Shown here in pieces: positions 46,619 through 56,540 of a stretch of 64,000 nucleotides of DNA. Under the pieces are notes generated by a model that ran no database searches, was not told where the DNA came from, and was given only the letters and a program-made list of their open reading frames with translations. The stretch comes from Hemileia vastatrix (taxonomy: Eukaryota > Basidiomycota > Pucciniomycetes > Pucciniales > Zaghouaniaceae). The stretch covers positions 18,887,501 to 18,951,500 of the forward strand of contig JASXTE010000005.1 in assembly GCA_030280995.1 (NCBI GenBank), in the 5' to 3' direction. Position numbers and translations under genes: made by a program. The first letter of the stretch is position 1, and each line of letters opens with the position of its first letter.

Positions 46619-48726
46619 TCATCCCTTTCCAACAAACATAATTCACCAGAAGCCGTCCGTTTTATATGCCGCTTCTTGGTGCAAACACAACACTGGCACA
46701 GAGTAGTAATCCCTGGCCGTGTTTCCCAACCTTCATCTCCAGGAGGCGCTAACCGCATATGTAACCTCCGCATATCTTCACCAGTGATCTCCAAACTAAT
46801 CCCCATTCCAGCTTGATACCCTATCCTGGCCTCAAAATCCATCAAAAAAGGACCACCAAGAACAGTTTTGACTGCTCCTCTGGCCACATAAAAGTGAACC
46901 TTACCAACAGATCCACCAATGCCTAACCTGACATTCTCAGCTGTACCCATCAGCTCTGTTGCATGCCCTCCAATACCTCTGAGGTTTCCCCCAGTGCCAC
47001 TTTTAATTGGCAAGCCTATACTCATCGCTTGCTCCAATGAAATTAAATTAATTTGAGACCCTGAATCGACCAAGGCCTTAACTTCTTTACCGTTAAGAGT
47101 TACCACCAGGTAACCCAGGGGAGCGGAAAAATGTGTATCTACATCTTCCCCAAACTTTTCAGCATTTTCACAAATATATTCCACCTCTCCAGTGGAAACC
47201 CAACGCCTCTTCAAATGCTTTTTTTGCTTTTCAGCAAGCGCCGGACTAATCGTAAATAACTCCCCCAAAGATAAGGGAATCTGCAGTTGATTCACCCTAT
47301 TCAAAACTGCGTCCATCGCATTAGCTTGACCAGAAACTACTGGCCGCTCATACTGGACCTTTGATTTAACAACCTTGGCCCTGGGTACCTCTTGAGGTCC
47401 AACCGAGACATCTTCACCTCCCATAATAACATCTTCACTTTCTATAACCCTAACTCCGTCACCAGCTTCTTGCACTAATCCTGATCCATCGCTAGTCCTT
47501 CTTACACCCTCCATTGGGATGGGACCGCTAAAACTTGGTCTGGGTAGAGACGCCAACGGTACGTCCTCCTCAGAATCCGAATCATCCTCTGGCATAGGCT
47601 CACCATTTAAATCAAACTTTCCATAACTAGGGGGCCCCATATCAGCAATCCCCTTCTGCATTTTATATAATTTGTCCTTAGAGTAAGGGTTCAATTTGTT
47701 GGCGGCAGTTTGAGCACTAGAATTCTTGTCCTTAGAGTAAGGGTTCAATTTGTTATTGGACTTGCCAGGATTAGCCCTCAATTGGCTCTGAATGCTACTC
47801 TTCGCCTTAGTAGCAGCTGCTCTTCTAGCAGCATTAACATCGTATTCGCCAGCCATACAGCTACCCTCCACCTGGGCAACCGTCGCCAGCTCTAAACCAC
47901 CAAAAGAAGTAGAAAATGTGGCTTTACTGACCTCTTTCTCTTTACCTTTGTCAGCTTTTCCACCATTACCATTACCATTTTTGCCATCCTTGGCATTAAC
48001 ATCTTCATCCGTCACCTCTTCAAATCTGGCTCTCCTTTCAGCCGTTAAACTTCTTCTGACCAAATCAGAAGGAGACTGTCCATCACTGGGCTTGATGAAC
48101 GAACCATCAGGAAATTTATAAACTTTACCATCAAATAAAACTCGCCCAGAATCCATATCCTTATCAAGAGCAAAACAAACTGTTGCTCTGTGCCCCCTCC
48201 TATTACAATAGGAGCACACCTTTGGCTCATCGTAGCCACCTCTATATCCATTACTACCATTACCACCATTTCTCCCATTGCCTGGGAAGCGGTTACCATT
48301 ATTATTGCCATTATAATTTCGACGTTCATAACCTCTGGACTGATAAGAAGTCGACGTCGACGAAGAAGCGATTGGGGCCTTATTGGCCTTCTGGGTTTCT
48401 TGAACAAATATTTTTAATTGTTTCGTTAAATTGGCCAAATGATCGACCATCTTGTTATCTACACTACCCTCAACTTTTGCAGCAGGTAGTCCCATTTGAG
48501 CCTTCTTGGCCTCCTGGGCTTTGACCATAATATTGTTGTTTTCGGCCAAAACTTCGCTAACCTTGCTAACATATTGAGTGCATGACTCTTGATATTTGTC
48601 CAACGCCAATAACTTTAGATGGGCTTGAATGTTGTCCTTGATAACCTCCAGAGCCGGCAGTTTCTGCTCACCATTAGGCAGTTCCTTCATCAAATCTTTT
48701 CTTGAAAGATCCTTCAAGACGTCCAT
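46597..48726 (-). CDS. Gag C-terminal part and protease of element C
   Basis: 709 codons. The N-terminal helical part continues the capsid domain (MDVLKDLSRKDLMKEL), then a Gly/Asn-rich linker, the zinc knuckle CSYCNRRGHRATVC (CX2CX4HX4C), a charged region with two NKLNPYSKDK copies, and a retropepsin domain with ALVDSGSQINLIS and, further on, VLGGPFLMDF. The ATG at 48726 follows directly after an in-frame TGA; similarity suggests the capsid continues upstream (ENQAKDLFWTACSRDI), so this is the downstream part of a Gag broken by that TGA and by a frame change near 48776. The C-terminal tail has a CxC-type cluster (CQCCVC). It ends at a TAG overlapping pol. Confidence 0.85.
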   Translation of the reverse strand: MDVLKDLSRKDLMKELPNGEQKLPALEVIKDNIQAHLKLLALDKYQESCTQYVSKVSEVLAENNNIMVKAQEAKKAQMGLPAAKVEGSVDNKMVDHLANLTKQLKIFVQETQKANKAPIASSSTSTSYQSRGYERRNYNGNNNGNRFPGNGRNGGNGSNGYRGGYDEPKVCSYCNRRGHRATVCFALDKDMDSGRVLFDGKVYKFPDGSFIKPSDGQSPSDLVRRSLTAERRARFEEVTDEDVNAKDGKNGNGNGGKADKGKEKEVSKATFSTSFGGLELATVAQVEGSCMAGEYDVNAARRAAATKAKSSIQSQLRANPGKSNNKLNPYSKDKNSSAQTAANKLNPYSKDKLYKMQKGIADMGPPSYGKFDLNGEPMPEDDSDSEEDVPLASLPRPSFSGPIPMEGVRRTSDGSGLVQEAGDGVRVIESEDVIMGGEDVSVGPQEVPRAKVVKSKVQYERPVVSGQANAMDAVLNRVNQLQIPLSLGELFTISPALAEKQKKHLKRRWVSTGEVEYICENAEKFGEDVDTHFSAPLGYLVVTLNGKEVKALVDSGSQINLISLEQAMSIGLPIKSGTGGNLRGIGGHATELMGTAENVRLGIGGSVGKVHFYVARGAVKTVLGGPFLMDFEARIGYQAGMGISLEITGEDMRRLHMRLAPPGDEGWETRPGITTLCQCCVCTKKRHIKRTASGELCLLERDECPHFLG

Positions 48727-48775
48727 TCAAATATCCCTGCTGCATGCCGTCCAAAACAAATCTTTTGCTTGGTTC

Positions 48776-49207
48776 TCATGCAATAAACTCATCCACCAGT
48801 ATGAGATATTCCACCACTTCATCAAACTGAACACAGAGCTTTTTGAAGTCAGCCATAGAAGAAACACCACCTTTTGCTTGCCAGTCTCCAACAATTTTAT
48901 TGAGGTCCATCATAGTAAACCTAACACCCCATCTATCAACCATAGCTTTAGAAAGCTTAACCCAATCCTTGTCCTTAAATGCCTGCATAGCAATAACCTC
49001 TTTTTCCACCTCCCTATCAGCACTAAAGAATCTAAATTGCTTCACCATGTCCACATGAGAAGCACCATCAACAGCAGCAGCAGCTTCATACCTGCTAATG
49101 AACCATTTAACCTCCTCCCCATCAAACTTTGGGCCATCCCAAGAAACAATCCTAACTGAGGGAGTAAGAGGGTAAGAAGATCCAGAAGCAACAGCAGAAG
49201 AAGACAT
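48776..49207 (-). CDS. Gag N-terminal part of element C
   Basis: 143 codons from ATG 49207, the first ATG after the leader. It reads SVRIVSWDGPKFDGEEVKWF, then SRYEAAAAV and helical capsid-like sequence to EYLILVDEFIA. The product ends at a TGA at 48776; sense sequence beyond it continues as plausible Gag in another frame. Two lesions (a 1-bp shift and the TGA before 48726) separate it from the rest of Gag. Alternatives are sequencing errors or an unrecognised intron. Confidence 0.75.
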   Translation of the reverse strand: MSSSAVASGSSYPLTPSVRIVSWDGPKFDGEEVKWFISRYEAAAAVDGASHVDMVKQFRFFSADREVEKEVIAMQAFKDKDWVKLSKAMVDRWGVRFTMMDLNKIVGDWQAKGGVSSMADFKKLCVQFDEVVEYLILVDEFIA

Positions 49208-49384
49208 CCCAATAAGTAATGAAAAGCGTTAACAATCGATAAAATAACAAGCCTCTTGCAGGCCAATAACAAAGATCCAATTAGAGTTCCAGAAAATAAG
49301 CCTCTTGCAGGCTAATAACGTTCTTGATCCAAGTAAGTCTTTAAAGAAAGCTAGAGAAATCGAACCCCACGTTGGGCGCCAAAT
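49208..49384 (-). other. Leader of element C with primer-binding site and twin hairpins
   Basis: Sense sequence three bases after the 5' LTR reads TGGCGCCCAACGTGGGG (49381-49365), continuing with TTCGA to 49360. The reverse complement is shaped like the T-arm and acceptor 3' half of a tRNA ending GCGCCA, a normal primer-binding site. Two copies of GCCTGCAAGAGGC (49251-49263 and 49300-49312) can form short hairpins. Confidence 0.75.
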
Positions 49385-50473
49385 ATGGTAAGGTAAACTC
49401 TTACAGTCGCCTTGCTGTAAGCAGAATCCGGAGGAGATATGTGGATTTAGCTGAAAACCCCGTCCTTCCAATAAAAATAACAAAATGGGAATTCTAAATC
49501 ACTAAGCTAACCAATCTACTTGGATCTGATTGATAAAAATAATGAAACTCTAAAATAATTAACGCTTATTGAGATTTAAAGAAAGTGGCTGTTGAGAAAG
49601 AAATACTGATAACAACAATTAAGGTGTACCAGTGAAAGATCTGAAAAGATTGACTTTTATGTTTTTATAATAATTTGAATTTTTATGAGACAGCAATAAT
49701 CAAGTCCCAGCGATGAAGAACTTTCTAAAGATACCCTGTTTGAAGTATGATTTAAATTGTTGAATAGTATTTCTAAAATGTTATATATAAAATATAAAGT
49801 TATAAGGGTATTACAATTTATTTAATTTGTTGAGTAATAAAAAATGAGACCGTGGTGGTTAATGATTAAGCTGTATGATGTGTCCCCCCTCTCAATTTCG
49901 AGTTTGAGAGGCGCTTAAGTATTCCTAGTCACGTGCCTAAGTTTTCCCCTCCAGAGCTCTCCCAGAGTCAATCCGGAGCCCGTACGGAGTCTGTCCGGAC
50001 TTCCGGACTCAATTAGAACCTTAAAACTATAATAAAAAATCTAGAAAAACTACACATAATAGATCTACTTCCCCTTTACATAACAAACTAATTTTCGTAG
50101 TCTGCGCAGCTCTAATTACCCCGTGAAAATTCATCGAAGTTAAGTAATTTCTGAAAACGTAAATATTTCTATAAAACTTTAAAATTCATTTAAAAATATA
50201 AGAAAAATAGTATAAATTCTGGGAAAATTTCCCAAGGTTCTTGAGTGACTTGACTTGATACTTATAAATTTTTCAGACCGTAAAAATAAGTTTTCTCCGT
50301 AAAATAAATTGTTTTTGTGTAGGCATTTGCTCGTGACCAATTTCTTCATATTTAAAACTCAAATAAATTAAATAAAACCCTTTTATATATAAAAAAATAA
50401 TAAAACCAATCTTGCAAGCCATAATAACTCCATTTACGTACTTAGGTGCCATACTAAACTTTAGGCTACCACA
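49385..50473 (-). repeat. 5' LTR of element C
   Basis: Sense start 50473, end 49385; same length as the other LTR. The TATA-like sequence at 50391-50378 lies about 85-95 bases from the LTR start. Confidence 0.9.
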
Positions 50474-51649
50474 GCGGTGTACGTAGTTTAATAATAGATT
50501 GGTTATTGTTTTAATAATATGGCACTAGAGTCAGCACTGGAGATCCACTAGGGAGCTGTGTTTTGAGTTCTGGAAAAATATAAAAAGGGGTATCACATCT
50601 AGTAATAAAGGGAGGAGAACAATTTACAAATAATTAGTTAACAAGTGAATAGTTAATAATTGTGAAGTCAAGCATAAGATATTAGATTTTCTGTGATCAT
50701 TTGTTTGAGAATATATTAGAGATTTTTCTGAGTCTTTTTGTCATTTGTGCGTCTATGTGTGTTTTTCTAATAGTATAAGTGAAAGATCGCAACATAGAGA
50801 GAATATATAGATTGTGTAGGATTGACTAGTATTAGAGTTATTTTATTGCTATAATAAGGCATATTCAAAGAGAGCACTTCAGGAGGGAATAGCTGTGAAT
50901 ATTAGCACTTGTTAAGAATAGAAATATCCAGATAGTAATACTTGTTTTTTTGAAAAAACTCATTTCTCAACTTATAAACTTTCAAATCACATATTAGTGT
51001 TACACATTATTGCACTGTCTTTAAAAATAAGAGTGGCAGGCACTTCTTTTTAGAAATTGAAAAGAAGAACCAACCCATCTCGCATTGTGTCTACTGCTTA
51101 GTACTTTAGAACTCTCTACAACGTCAATTATAGTGTGGACTGGTTAACAATATGCTTGTTTAATCCTTCAATTTTATATTATTGACTTCCAGAAAATACT
51201 TAACTTGTGGTCAGAAACAGGTTTGTGCCAGTGTGTGACATAAAGCACAAACAAGGCAGTAACAGGTAGAATATGTACATGAATAGGTTTTTGAAAAATT
51301 GTAAATCAAGGGTATTAATTTTTTTGTCCCACCTATATTTGTGCTAGAGTATTTATTTATTAATCAACCAATCTATAGCTTGGGAAAAATTATTTAAAAT
51401 ATAAATGTGAAGAAATATGGAGTGTTATTATTTTTCAGCTGCTTAGATTTTACCAAATCATATAGATGTTAATGGCCCAAGTGAAGAATATTCAGATAGC
51501 ACAGTCTCCACATATTTATGGGGAAATATTTTTATTTTTATAAAAATAATATAATAAACTTGTCCTTACCAGTCATTATCTATGATTTGGGTATTTTTGA
51601 ATCTTGTGTGCCAAATGCATCTGGAATAATTATACATTTTGATCATAAT

Positions 51650-52786
51650 TGTCAGCCAGGCTATTCCATGAGTCCATTAAATGATATGTAACTTATAAAA
51701 CCTGAAAGAGTGGGTAAGAATTGTATTTAATGAATATAAATTATTATTTTATTGCATAATAAAATTATATAAGTATTTTATTATATACAAGTGTTATATT
51801 AATTTTATTGGTTATATAAATTTTTATATACATTTAAATTGAACATAATATAATATATTCTACAAATAATGGCGCATTTTTATGTTACTTAATAATCATA
51901 AATTTATATTTAATTAATTGAAAAACATATATTATAATTATAAGTGTAAAATTGACTTATAATATATGTAAATTAATTATTTAAATTTATATATTAAATA
52001 ACACCTTTCATATTATACTAAACAATAATTAATGACGCTTCTTTTGACCCTTAATTGTGTCAGGAAAACCAATTAATTAATTTATACTAAATTGAGATTA
52101 ATTACATGTTTTGTTGCGTCAAAATATTTTTTGTTTCACTTAAAATATCCTTAAATCAGACTGTACCATCTGTTTGGAATTATTTTTCTCATAGTTCCTA
52201 TGTTCCAATTTTGTTTAGTTATTCACTATTTTTACTTACTGATTTGGGAATTAATGGTGGGAAAATTGGATTCTTAATTGGGGTTTTAATTATTTGTTTC
52301 ATGTTTTTCTCTACATTGTTATGTTTCATTTACTCTTTGATATATTTGTTTTATTCTATTCTAACTATTGTATTTAAAAACATAGTGGCGCTTCAGAGGA
52401 CCCATTGCCTATAAAAGGGCCTTGGATAATCCCCTGTAGCATCATCACTTACTATACACTCAACAATTTAAAAGATAATTTTATCACGTTTATTATTATT
52501 TTTATTAGTACTACAATCTAATTAAAAATTCTCAATAACAAATTAAAGGTTGCCTTAATTCTGATAGGAATTATAGTGTTTGCCGCTCAGAACTCTTACT
52601 TAAATAATATTAATATTAAATAAAACCTCAAATTGTTCATCTCCCAACTCACTCGTCGTTGCTTCATTTTAAATAAATTATTTCTAGTATTACTTTTATC
52701 TTTCTATTTACCTTTAGTATCTTTTCCTATTTGTTTCTCTCCTTTTTTGCCCCTTTTCTTTCCCTCTTCTAGACAACTGACCGACA
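51650..52786 (+). repeat. 5' LTR of element B
   Basis: Starts TGTCAGCCAGGCTATTCC and ends CAACTGACCGACA. The first 13 bases are shared with family A. A 102-codon hydrophobic open frame lies before the TATA box and is not taken as a gene. Confidence 0.92.
52410..52417 (+). promoter_or_regulatory. TATA box of the element B 5' LTR
   Basis: CCTATAAAAGGGCC, about 380 bp before the LTR end; the 3' LTR has the same at 60434. Likely core promoter for the full-length RNA. Confidence 0.55.
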
Positions 52787-53471
52787 ACTGGGGGCCTTTC
52801 CAAACGACGACGACGATTGAGCCTGGCGACAAACGACAAAATGCACGGACCACCTAGCAAAAACAAAACTTTTGCCGCGACTGTGTTTTGAACTTGGGTT
52901 CAATTTCTTAAGTTTATATTATATTAATTCTTATATTATTTTGAAGTTATTTTTCAATCACTATAGTAAGTTCACCTTTGCACCTCTCACTCATATTACT
53001 ATATTTTTACTGCAATAGCAGTGATTGTGGCTTAATTGCTGATTCACTGAGTGTAAGTGTTCAATTATTAAATTTTTTTTTCCTAGTTGACCATTATAGA
53101 GTGTTAAATCCTCTTAGTCCTAGAAGAATTAACATTTTTTATTAATACAAATTGAATTATTAATTTAATTTTTATTATTATTAATTATTGTTAATTTTGG
53201 TTGACTTAAAAGTACATTGTGCTTAGTCCCAAATATATTGCCATATTTATTATTGGTAATTAATTGGTTGAATTAACTTGATTTTTATTCCCAATTTAAC
53301 CTTGCAATCCATTTTTTTTAAATTAATTTTTTATAATTATTACTTTATATTGAAAATTTTTTTTTCTATAATTTAATTAATAAAATTTTTTTTATTATTT
53401 GGAGCAATTATTAACTAACTTTTATTATTTTTTTAAAAAAATAAGAAGTAAATTAAAATCTTCCCACTAGT
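52787..53471 (+). other. Untranslated leader of element B
   Basis: Begins ACTGGGGGCCTTTCC (presumed primer-binding region, similar to element A), then GACGACGACGATTG and a long AT-rich stretch with weak traces of the GTTGACC...TTAGTCCTAG repeat seen in A. No gene. Presumably carries packaging signals. Confidence 0.6.
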
Positions 53472-56400
53472 ATGTCCAACAATTTGGCTGAAAAAATGGA
53501 TAACATGCAAGTGGATGAAATTGAAATTGACTATGATGCTGACACTGTAAGTTCTTCTAAAGTTGGACATAAAAAATCTTATGCTAACACAAAGAATTCA
53601 CATACTGCAGGATGTGGAAATGACAGGAAATGCAAACAAACCAAACCCCCTTCCCCCAGTACCACAGAAGGAAGTAAAGCCTCTAGTGCCTCAAGAAGGT
53701 CTTCCAAAAGGCTTCAAAATAAAAAAGCTTCCTCTGCCACAACAAATCAGCAACCTATCCAGTCATATAAAAGAGTTGAAGACAGAAAATATGACATACA
53801 AAGCAAAGGTAGACACCTTGTGGGATCAGGTTCAAGAACTCAGGAACCAGATTCAGGCCCAGGCCCCTCCTCAGTTGCCTCCCAATCAGCCTCAGTTTCA
53901 GGCTCAACCTTCACAGCCACCCAGCTCAACCATCCAAAATCCAAATACTATGGAAGTAGAGCAATGGAAATGGGATTATCTAATGAGTCACTACCAACAG
54001 AATGTGCAACACCCTCCTCATCATCAGCCTGGCCCATCCAGAACACCCAATTTCCATCCACCTCCTCATCCCTACCAAAAAGGCAGGAGAAAGAAGGCCC
54101 AAGCACAATCCCAAACCCAGTCCCAGGGGAAGTTTCATCCTCTGCCATGGTAAGTAATTTGGTTGATAGTCACTTGGGTATGTTTTCTAATAAATCTTCT
54201 TCTGAAGGTAATATTATTGAACATGGTGAAAGAACAGTTAAACCTGTTAAAAGACAGCTTCCTGTAACTAGTAGCCCTATTGATGTAATTAGCAAATTGT
54301 CATTTGATGAACCTTTACATTTAACTTCTACATCTTTAATTAATCCTTCTCTTGCAATTAAAAATGATTCTGTTCCCCCTGAAATCTATACCTTAATTGA
54401 AAAAACTTCTGAGGAAATATTGAAAGATACCCTTGATTTTAATATTGTGAAAGACAAACATGCGAGAGATGTGTTAATCAATGAAAATGATAGGTTAAAT
54501 AATTTACACTTGCAATGTAAAGTGAGTTCTTCTGTACAAGATACAGCTTATTTAAAAATCAAAGAAACCTTGAATATTGTTCTTAGTCAACAAAAACAAA
54601 TAAGAAGTGACCATAGAGCTATCTCAGATAGAAATATCAGTCTACATAAGACCTTGAGTGAATTGAAACCCCTTATTGAGGAAAATTATTCATTCAAGAA
54701 TGAAATAAAATATCTGCAAAATGAGTTTAAGAAGCTAAAAAATTATTTCCATGCACTAAGTACCAAACACTCAGTTTCTGAGGACAGAAATGTTCTATCT
54801 CTTGCAAAAGTAAATGACCAGATGTCTGAAATTCCAAGAATAAGAAACTATGTGTCTGACCTGCAGGAAAAATTCTCAACCTTAACCATCAATAATGAAT
54901 TGAATGAGAATGCTGTCAATAAGCTGCATAAAAGTAAAGGAAAAAAACCTGAGCAAAGTTTATCCTTTCTTCCTCATATTTCAACCATTAAACAAACTGA
55001 CAATGAGTCTGTAAAATCTTTTGCTACTAGCAAAAAATCTTGTGATGGTCATGCACCAGCTGTTTCTGTAAATAATGAAATTTCTGAACACCTGGCTAAA
55101 CTTCAGGAATTATTAATAATGAATAATTCAAACCAAAAAGTAGACCATCCAAGTAGTCAGAAAAATTGGCCTAAGTTAGACCAATATCCTACCTTTGATG
55201 GTGATTCTTCCTCTGATTGGCAACACTTTATCCAAAGAATTGATAATTTAAAGAGATCTTATAAACTACCTGATGAGGAAATTGTTTCTAAGCTAATTTC
55301 TTTATTTTCCAATTTATCCTTGATGTGGTATGAATCTGTTCTTTTAGATAACAATCATTATACATGGAATGATTGGAAATCCTTGATTGAGAATCAGTTT
55401 GGTGGTTCAAAATTCAGGTTAGCACAACAGAGACTGTATGAAAATACTAGATATGTATCCTCCTCTGTTGAAAAGCCCAATGTTTTTCTGATGAAAATAA
55501 CAAAAATCCTTAGAGCAATTGATCCAAAGATGGATTATGATATTTGGAGAGATAAAATCTTGTATAAATTACCAAATTCTCTTAGGGATTTGATTGTGGC
55601 TAGAACTGAGCATGTAAGGGAAAATTCTTCTTTCATTAATATCTGTAATGAGGTACTGCTCAACCATAGATATGAACCAAAGAGTTACCTTGGTAAATCT
55701 TATAATGATCAGAATAAACCTTCTACAAAGCTCCCAGAAAAATCTGGTAAACCCTCTGCCCCAGTTGCACCTAAAAATTATGCAACAAATACTTGTTATA
55801 AATGTAACAAACCGTGGCAGAAGGGTCATGTTTGTGACAAGAAAATTCATCTTGTTGAACAAAATGAAGACACTGATGAAGTTGAACTTGATGTCAATAA
55901 TTCTTCCAGTGACTGTGAAAGTAATATCTCCTATGACAATGAATCTGTTAAAGATGTTTTAATGTTGGAACATGATGTCCATTATTTAAATAATATATCT
56001 GAAGATTGTGTATTGAATTTATCTTCAGTAGAAAATGCTGAGATAATTAAAGATATTACTAACAATTCTATTCCTATATCCCCTTTAAAGGCACCTGTTA
56101 TCATTAATGGTAAAAATGTTGATGTAGTTCTTGATTCTGGTGCTGGAGGAAGTGTAGTATCTGAAAAAGCTTTGGCTTCAGTGGATAAGGAATATTTGAG
56201 TAAATTATTACCTATAACTTCTGAAAAATGGAGAGGGTATGGTTCTACCTTATTTCCTATTGGCAAATACAAAACCTCTGTATTCTTCAAATATAATGGT
56301 GGTTTTGTCAGAGCTATTTGTGAGTCTGTTGTCATGAAAAATGATAATTTGAGCAATTGGTTTATTATGAGAAATGATATTTTAACCATGTTTGGTGTGA

Positions 56401-56522
56401 AACTGGACCCAGCAAATAATTGCTTTACCTTAGGAATGAAAGGGAAAAGAAAATTCAAAATTTCTTCTCCTAGAACTTCTGGGCATTTGTTGAAATCTTG
56501 TAACTCACTAATCCAATGTTAA
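53472..56522 (+). CDS. Gag-protease of element B
   Basis: Unspliced, 1016 codons from ATG 53472 to TAA 56522. After a Ser/Thr-rich N-terminal part the sequence is helical, then the capsid region FDGDSSSDWQHFIQRIDNLK, LMWYESVLLDN, FGGSKFRLAQQ, LPNSLRDLIVARTE. The zinc knuckle CYKCNKPWQKGHVC is of the C-X2-C-X7-H-X-C kind common in Ty3 Gags. The protease has VVLDSGAGGSVVSEKAL. Splicing of 53547-53610 would replace about 180 residues of the Ser/Thr-rich part with a coiled-coil exon in another frame; a second donor (GTAAGT at 54150) with an acceptor near 54271 or 54292 would return to this frame. The conserved frame in element A is the spliced one, so the mature Gag probably uses it. RT follows after one stop codon in the same frame. 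Confidence 0.85.
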   Translation: MSNNLAEKMDNMQVDEIEIDYDADTVSSSKVGHKKSYANTKNSHTAGCGNDRKCKQTKPPSPSTTEGSKASSASRRSSKRLQNKKASSATTNQQPIQSYKRVEDRKYDIQSKGRHLVGSGSRTQEPDSGPGPSSVASQSASVSGSTFTATQLNHPKSKYYGSRAMEMGLSNESLPTECATPSSSSAWPIQNTQFPSTSSSLPKRQEKEGPSTIPNPVPGEVSSSAMVSNLVDSHLGMFSNKSSSEGNIIEHGERTVKPVKRQLPVTSSPIDVISKLSFDEPLHLTSTSLINPSLAIKNDSVPPEIYTLIEKTSEEILKDTLDFNIVKDKHARDVLINENDRLNNLHLQCKVSSSVQDTAYLKIKETLNIVLSQQKQIRSDHRAISDRNISLHKTLSELKPLIEENYSFKNEIKYLQNEFKKLKNYFHALSTKHSVSEDRNVLSLAKVNDQMSEIPRIRNYVSDLQEKFSTLTINNELNENAVNKLHKSKGKKPEQSLSFLPHISTIKQTDNESVKSFATSKKSCDGHAPAVSVNNEISEHLAKLQELLIMNNSNQKVDHPSSQKNWPKLDQYPTFDGDSSSDWQHFIQRIDNLKRSYKLPDEEIVSKLISLFSNLSLMWYESVLLDNNHYTWNDWKSLIENQFGGSKFRLAQQRLYENTRYVSSSVEKPNVFLMKITKILRAIDPKMDYDIWRDKILYKLPNSLRDLIVARTEHVRENSSFINICNEVLLNHRYEPKSYLGKSYNDQNKPSTKLPEKSGKPSAPVAPKNYATNTCYKCNKPWQKGHVCDKKIHLVEQNEDTDEVELDVNNSSSDCESNISYDNESVKDVLMLEHDVHYLNNISEDCVLNLSSVENAEIIKDITNNSIPISPLKAPVIINGKNVDVVLDSGAGGSVVSEKALASVDKEYLSKLLPITSEKWRGYGSTLFPIGKYKTSVFFKYNGGFVRAICESVVMKNDNLSNWFIMRNDILTMFGVKLDPANNCFTLGMKGKRKFKISSPRTSGHLLKSCNSLIQC
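53547..53610 (+). other. gag intron of element B
   Basis: 64 bp: donor ACT/GTAAGTTC, branch TGCTAACAC, acceptor ATACTGCAG/GATGTGG. It lies exactly between codons (25 codons upstream). Element A has the equivalent 58-bp intron. Confidence 0.75.
53611..54153 (+). CDS. gag exon 2 of element B, coiled-coil/proline-rich, overprinted
   Basis: In frame with exon 1 only after splicing. Encodes DVEMTGNANKPN, LPKGFKIKKLPLP, a coiled coil (SSHIKELKTENMTYKAKVDT, VQELRNQIQAQ), a Pro/Gln-rich part, QWKWDYLMSHYQQ and a basic end (KGRRKKAQAQ). It ends in TAA at 54151, overlapping the donor G/GTAAGT at 54150. Element A conserves the protein (HIKELRAKN, WDYLQAQQK, PPHPYQGGRK) through frameshifts. It may be the N-terminal part of Gag (if the second intron is removed) or a separate spliced product of about 205 residues. 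Confidence 0.65.
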   Translation, partial: DVEMTGNANKPNPLPPVPQKEVKPLVPQEGLPKGFKIKKLPLPQQISNLSSHIKELKTENMTYKAKVDTLWDQVQELRNQIQAQAPPQLPPNQPQFQAQPSQPPSSTIQNPNTMEVEQWKWDYLMSHYQQNVQHPPHHQPGPSRTPNFHPPPHPYQKGRRKKAQAQSQTQSQGKFHPLPW

Positions 56523-56540
56523 GGTAGAACAACAACTGAA

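Larger units (their letters stand above)
37837..50473 (-). mobile_element. Ty3 retrotransposon C with antisense gene
   Basis: 12.6 kb on the minus strand, two 1089-bp LTRs with about 15 differences, flanked by GCGGT (37832-37836, 50474-50478). In sense order: 5' LTR, primer-binding site, gag, protease, pol, a long 3' region with an opposite-strand gene and hairpin repeats, the polypurine tract GGAGGGAGGA (38926-38935) and 3' LTR. Pol is a single open frame; Gag is broken twice. The LTR ends are TGTGGTA...TACCAT; the exact end could shift by one base. Confidence 0.9.
37208..51120. mobile_element. Element D (TGT...ACA, ACGT target), split by element C
   Basis: 37208-37836 and 50479-51120 are the two halves of an insert of about 1.27 kb, starting TGTGGTACGCACC and ending AACTCTCTACA, flanked by ACGT (37204-37207, 51121-51124). 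Its minus strand starts TGTAGAGAGTTCTAAAGTAC, related to the insert at 34334. Repeat E continues on both sides. The left half is less AT-rich than its surroundings; no gene is recognised in it. Confidence 0.65.

Noticed and set aside
47710..49159. Plus-strand frames opposite gag of C
   Set aside because: Shadows of the Gag-protease coding strand; composition follows the reverse complement of Gag codons.
49360..49381. tRNA-like sequence TCGAACCCCACGTTGGGCG and following CCA
   Set aside because: Only the 3' end of a tRNA is present, directly beside an LTR and on the complementary strand, so it is a primer-binding site and not a tRNA gene.
52106..52414. 102-codon hydrophobic open frame present in both LTRs of element B (also 60130-60438)
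   Set aside because: It lies upstream of the LTR TATA box and is identical in the two LTRs only because the LTRs are near-identical. No family match, and AT-rich sequence easily gives Phe/Ile/Leu-rich frames.
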